From contig NZ_JH947125.1 of the NCBI RefSeq assembly GCF_000302595.1, positions 518,299 through 582,298 of the forward strand: 64,000 bases of DNA, given 5' to 3'. A program made the position numbers and the translations under genes. The DNA is from Pedobacter arcticus A12 (GTDB taxonomy: Bacteria; Bacteroidota; Bacteroidia; Sphingobacteriales; Sphingobacteriaceae). The notes beneath the pieces were generated by a model. The model saw only the letters and a list, made by a program, of their open reading frames with translations. It made no database searches and was not told the DNA's origin. Shown here one piece after another: positions 63,344 to 64,000 of this stretch (the stretch's first letter is position 1; each line of letters opens with the position of its first letter).

Positions 63344-63595
63344 ATGGCAAATCATAAATCAGCATTAAAAAGAATTAGAGCAAACGCTGCTAAACGTTTA
63401 CGTAACAGATACCAAGCAAAAACTACTAGAACTTTCATTAAGAGGTTGCGTAGTGCTGTTAGTAAAGAAGATGCTTTGGCTTTATTGCCTAAAGTAACTT
63501 CTATGTTAGATCGTTTGGCTAAGAAAAACGTTATCCACAAAAATAAAGCAGCTAACAACAAGTCAAAACTGACTAAGTTCGCTAACTCTTTATAG
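63344..63595 (+). CDS. rpsT: 30S ribosomal protein S20
   Basis: The 83-aa basic protein starts MANHKSALKRIRANAAKRLR, then KTTRTFIKRLRSAVSKEDA, and ends with a Lys/Asn-rich helix (IHKNKAANNKSKLTKF): the S20 pattern and length. It binds 16S rRNA in the small-subunit body. Single-gene unit between its own promoter and terminator. Confidence 0.97.
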   Translation: MANHKSALKRIRANAAKRLRNRYQAKTTRTFIKRLRSAVSKEDALALLPKVTSMLDRLAKKNVIHKNKAANNKSKLTKFANSL

Positions 63596-63616
63596 GAGAT
63601 AAAAAATATTTTAACG

Positions 63617-63651
63617 GGCAGAATTCTTAGAAAGAGTTCTGCCTTTTTTTG
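63617..63651 (+). terminator. Rho-independent terminator of rpsT
   Basis: Stem ggcagaattct with agagttctgcc (one G-T pair), 5-nt loop, then seven T. Confidence 0.92.
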
Positions 63652-63676
63652 TTTGCTTTTTTTGTAGATTTATTTT

Positions 63677-64000
63677 ATGAGTCTACCCTACGAACAAAAA
63701 ATAACCATTAAAGCTTGGGCAGAGGAAGATCGTCCACGTGAAAAATTACTAGCCCTAGGCCGACGAAGTTTGTCTGATGCTGAATTGATTGCCATTTTAA
63801 TTGGTTCTGGATCTACCACAGAATCTGCTGTAGATTTGAGCAAACGCATTTTACACACGTATCAAAATAATCTAGCCAGCATTGCAAAGCTATCTGTTCA
63901 GGAATTATGCAAATTTAAAGGAATTGGCGAAGCTAAAGCTATTTCCATCATCGCAGGGTTAGAATTAGGCAGGCGGCGTAAGGAAACTGAAACTGTAATT
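63677..64000 (+). CDS. radC: RadC family protein (3' end outside window)
   Basis: The first 108 codons are visible, starting MSLPYEQKITIKAWAEEDRP. REKLLALGRRSLSDAELIAI and LIGSGSTTESAVDLSKRIL match the N-terminal part of RadC/UPF0758, followed by the helix-hairpin-helix-like LSVQELCKFKGIGEAKAISI. The C-terminal JAB-type metalloprotease-like domain lies past the window edge. The DNA-repair role of the family is unproven. Confidence 0.93.
   Translation, partial: MSLPYEQKITIKAWAEEDRPREKLLALGRRSLSDAELIAILIGSGSTTESAVDLSKRILHTYQNNLASIAKLSVQELCKFKGIGEAKAISIIAGLELGRRRKETETVI

Overview
The window is a chromosomal segment of a Bacteroidota bacterium, most likely a Sphingobacteriaceae member close to Pedobacter. 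This is inferred from AT-rich DNA, recurrent promoter boxes of the Bacteroidota type (TAnnTTTG, sometimes with an upstream TTG or TTTG), a type IX secretion (T9SS) sorting domain, gldC, a TonB-dependent receptor, a 6S-like RNA gene between zapA and rny, and protein families with a strong Bacteroidota flavour. No phage, plasmid, CRISPR array, insertion sequence, rRNA or tRNA was found.

Layout. 1-5.9 kb: the 3' part of a giant collagen-like repeat protein gene with a 99-bp DNA-level tandem array, then a small T9SS-sorted protein. 6.2-17.3 kb: prfB with a programmed +1 frameshift, an esterase, a SirB1-type protein, a methyltransferase, an AI-2E permease, a BamA-like barrel, a deoxyhypusine-synthase-like enzyme, an aminotransferase and an enoyl-CoA hydratase. 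17.4-23.6 kb: a two-component block (sigma-54 activator, 941-aa PAS kinase, stand-alone receiver, and a receiver-PAS-kinase whose phospho-accepting His is replaced by Asn). 23.6-28.5 kb: an outer-membrane protein, a second AI-2E permease, a YtxH/holin-like envelope operon, accA and a receiver protein. 28.7-34.5 kb: pheT, a coiled-coil gene, zapA, a 6S-like RNA, rny and an Mpo1-like protein. 34.8-46.4 kb, mostly on the minus strand: glutamate dehydrogenase, ccmD-ccmC-ccmB, two large hybrid kinases around cheR, and a DEAD-box helicase operon ending in gldC. 46.6-58.8 kb: dihydroorotase, dnaX, two substrate-binding proteins, a TonB receptor, an unrecognised two-gene cassette, a lactonase and an L,D-transpeptidase. 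59.2-64 kb: glyQS, repeat-rich DNA, an outer-membrane protein under a start-codon hairpin, an S1/P1-like nuclease, rpsT and the start of radC.

Functional threads. Housekeeping genes (prfB, accA, pheT, zapA, rny, pyrC, dnaX, glyQS, rpsT) are interleaved with dense signal-transduction blocks and envelope genes. Intergenic DNA carries two interspersed repeat families: five copies of a roughly 85-120-bp hairpin element, and several copies of a CACAGAG-rich element. It also carries a 14-copy 7-mer array and a 15-copy GGTT microsatellite. Several genes have a promoter -7 box only 4-7 nt from the start codon, which suggests leaderless or nearly leaderless mRNAs.

I see no clear-cut new multi-gene system. 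The best candidates for undescribed biology are the start-codon hairpin at 62091-62130, the five-copy interspersed element, the His-less receiver-kinase, the cheR/hybrid-kinase locus lacking cheB, and the overlapping two-gene cassette at 55.6-56.7 kb.
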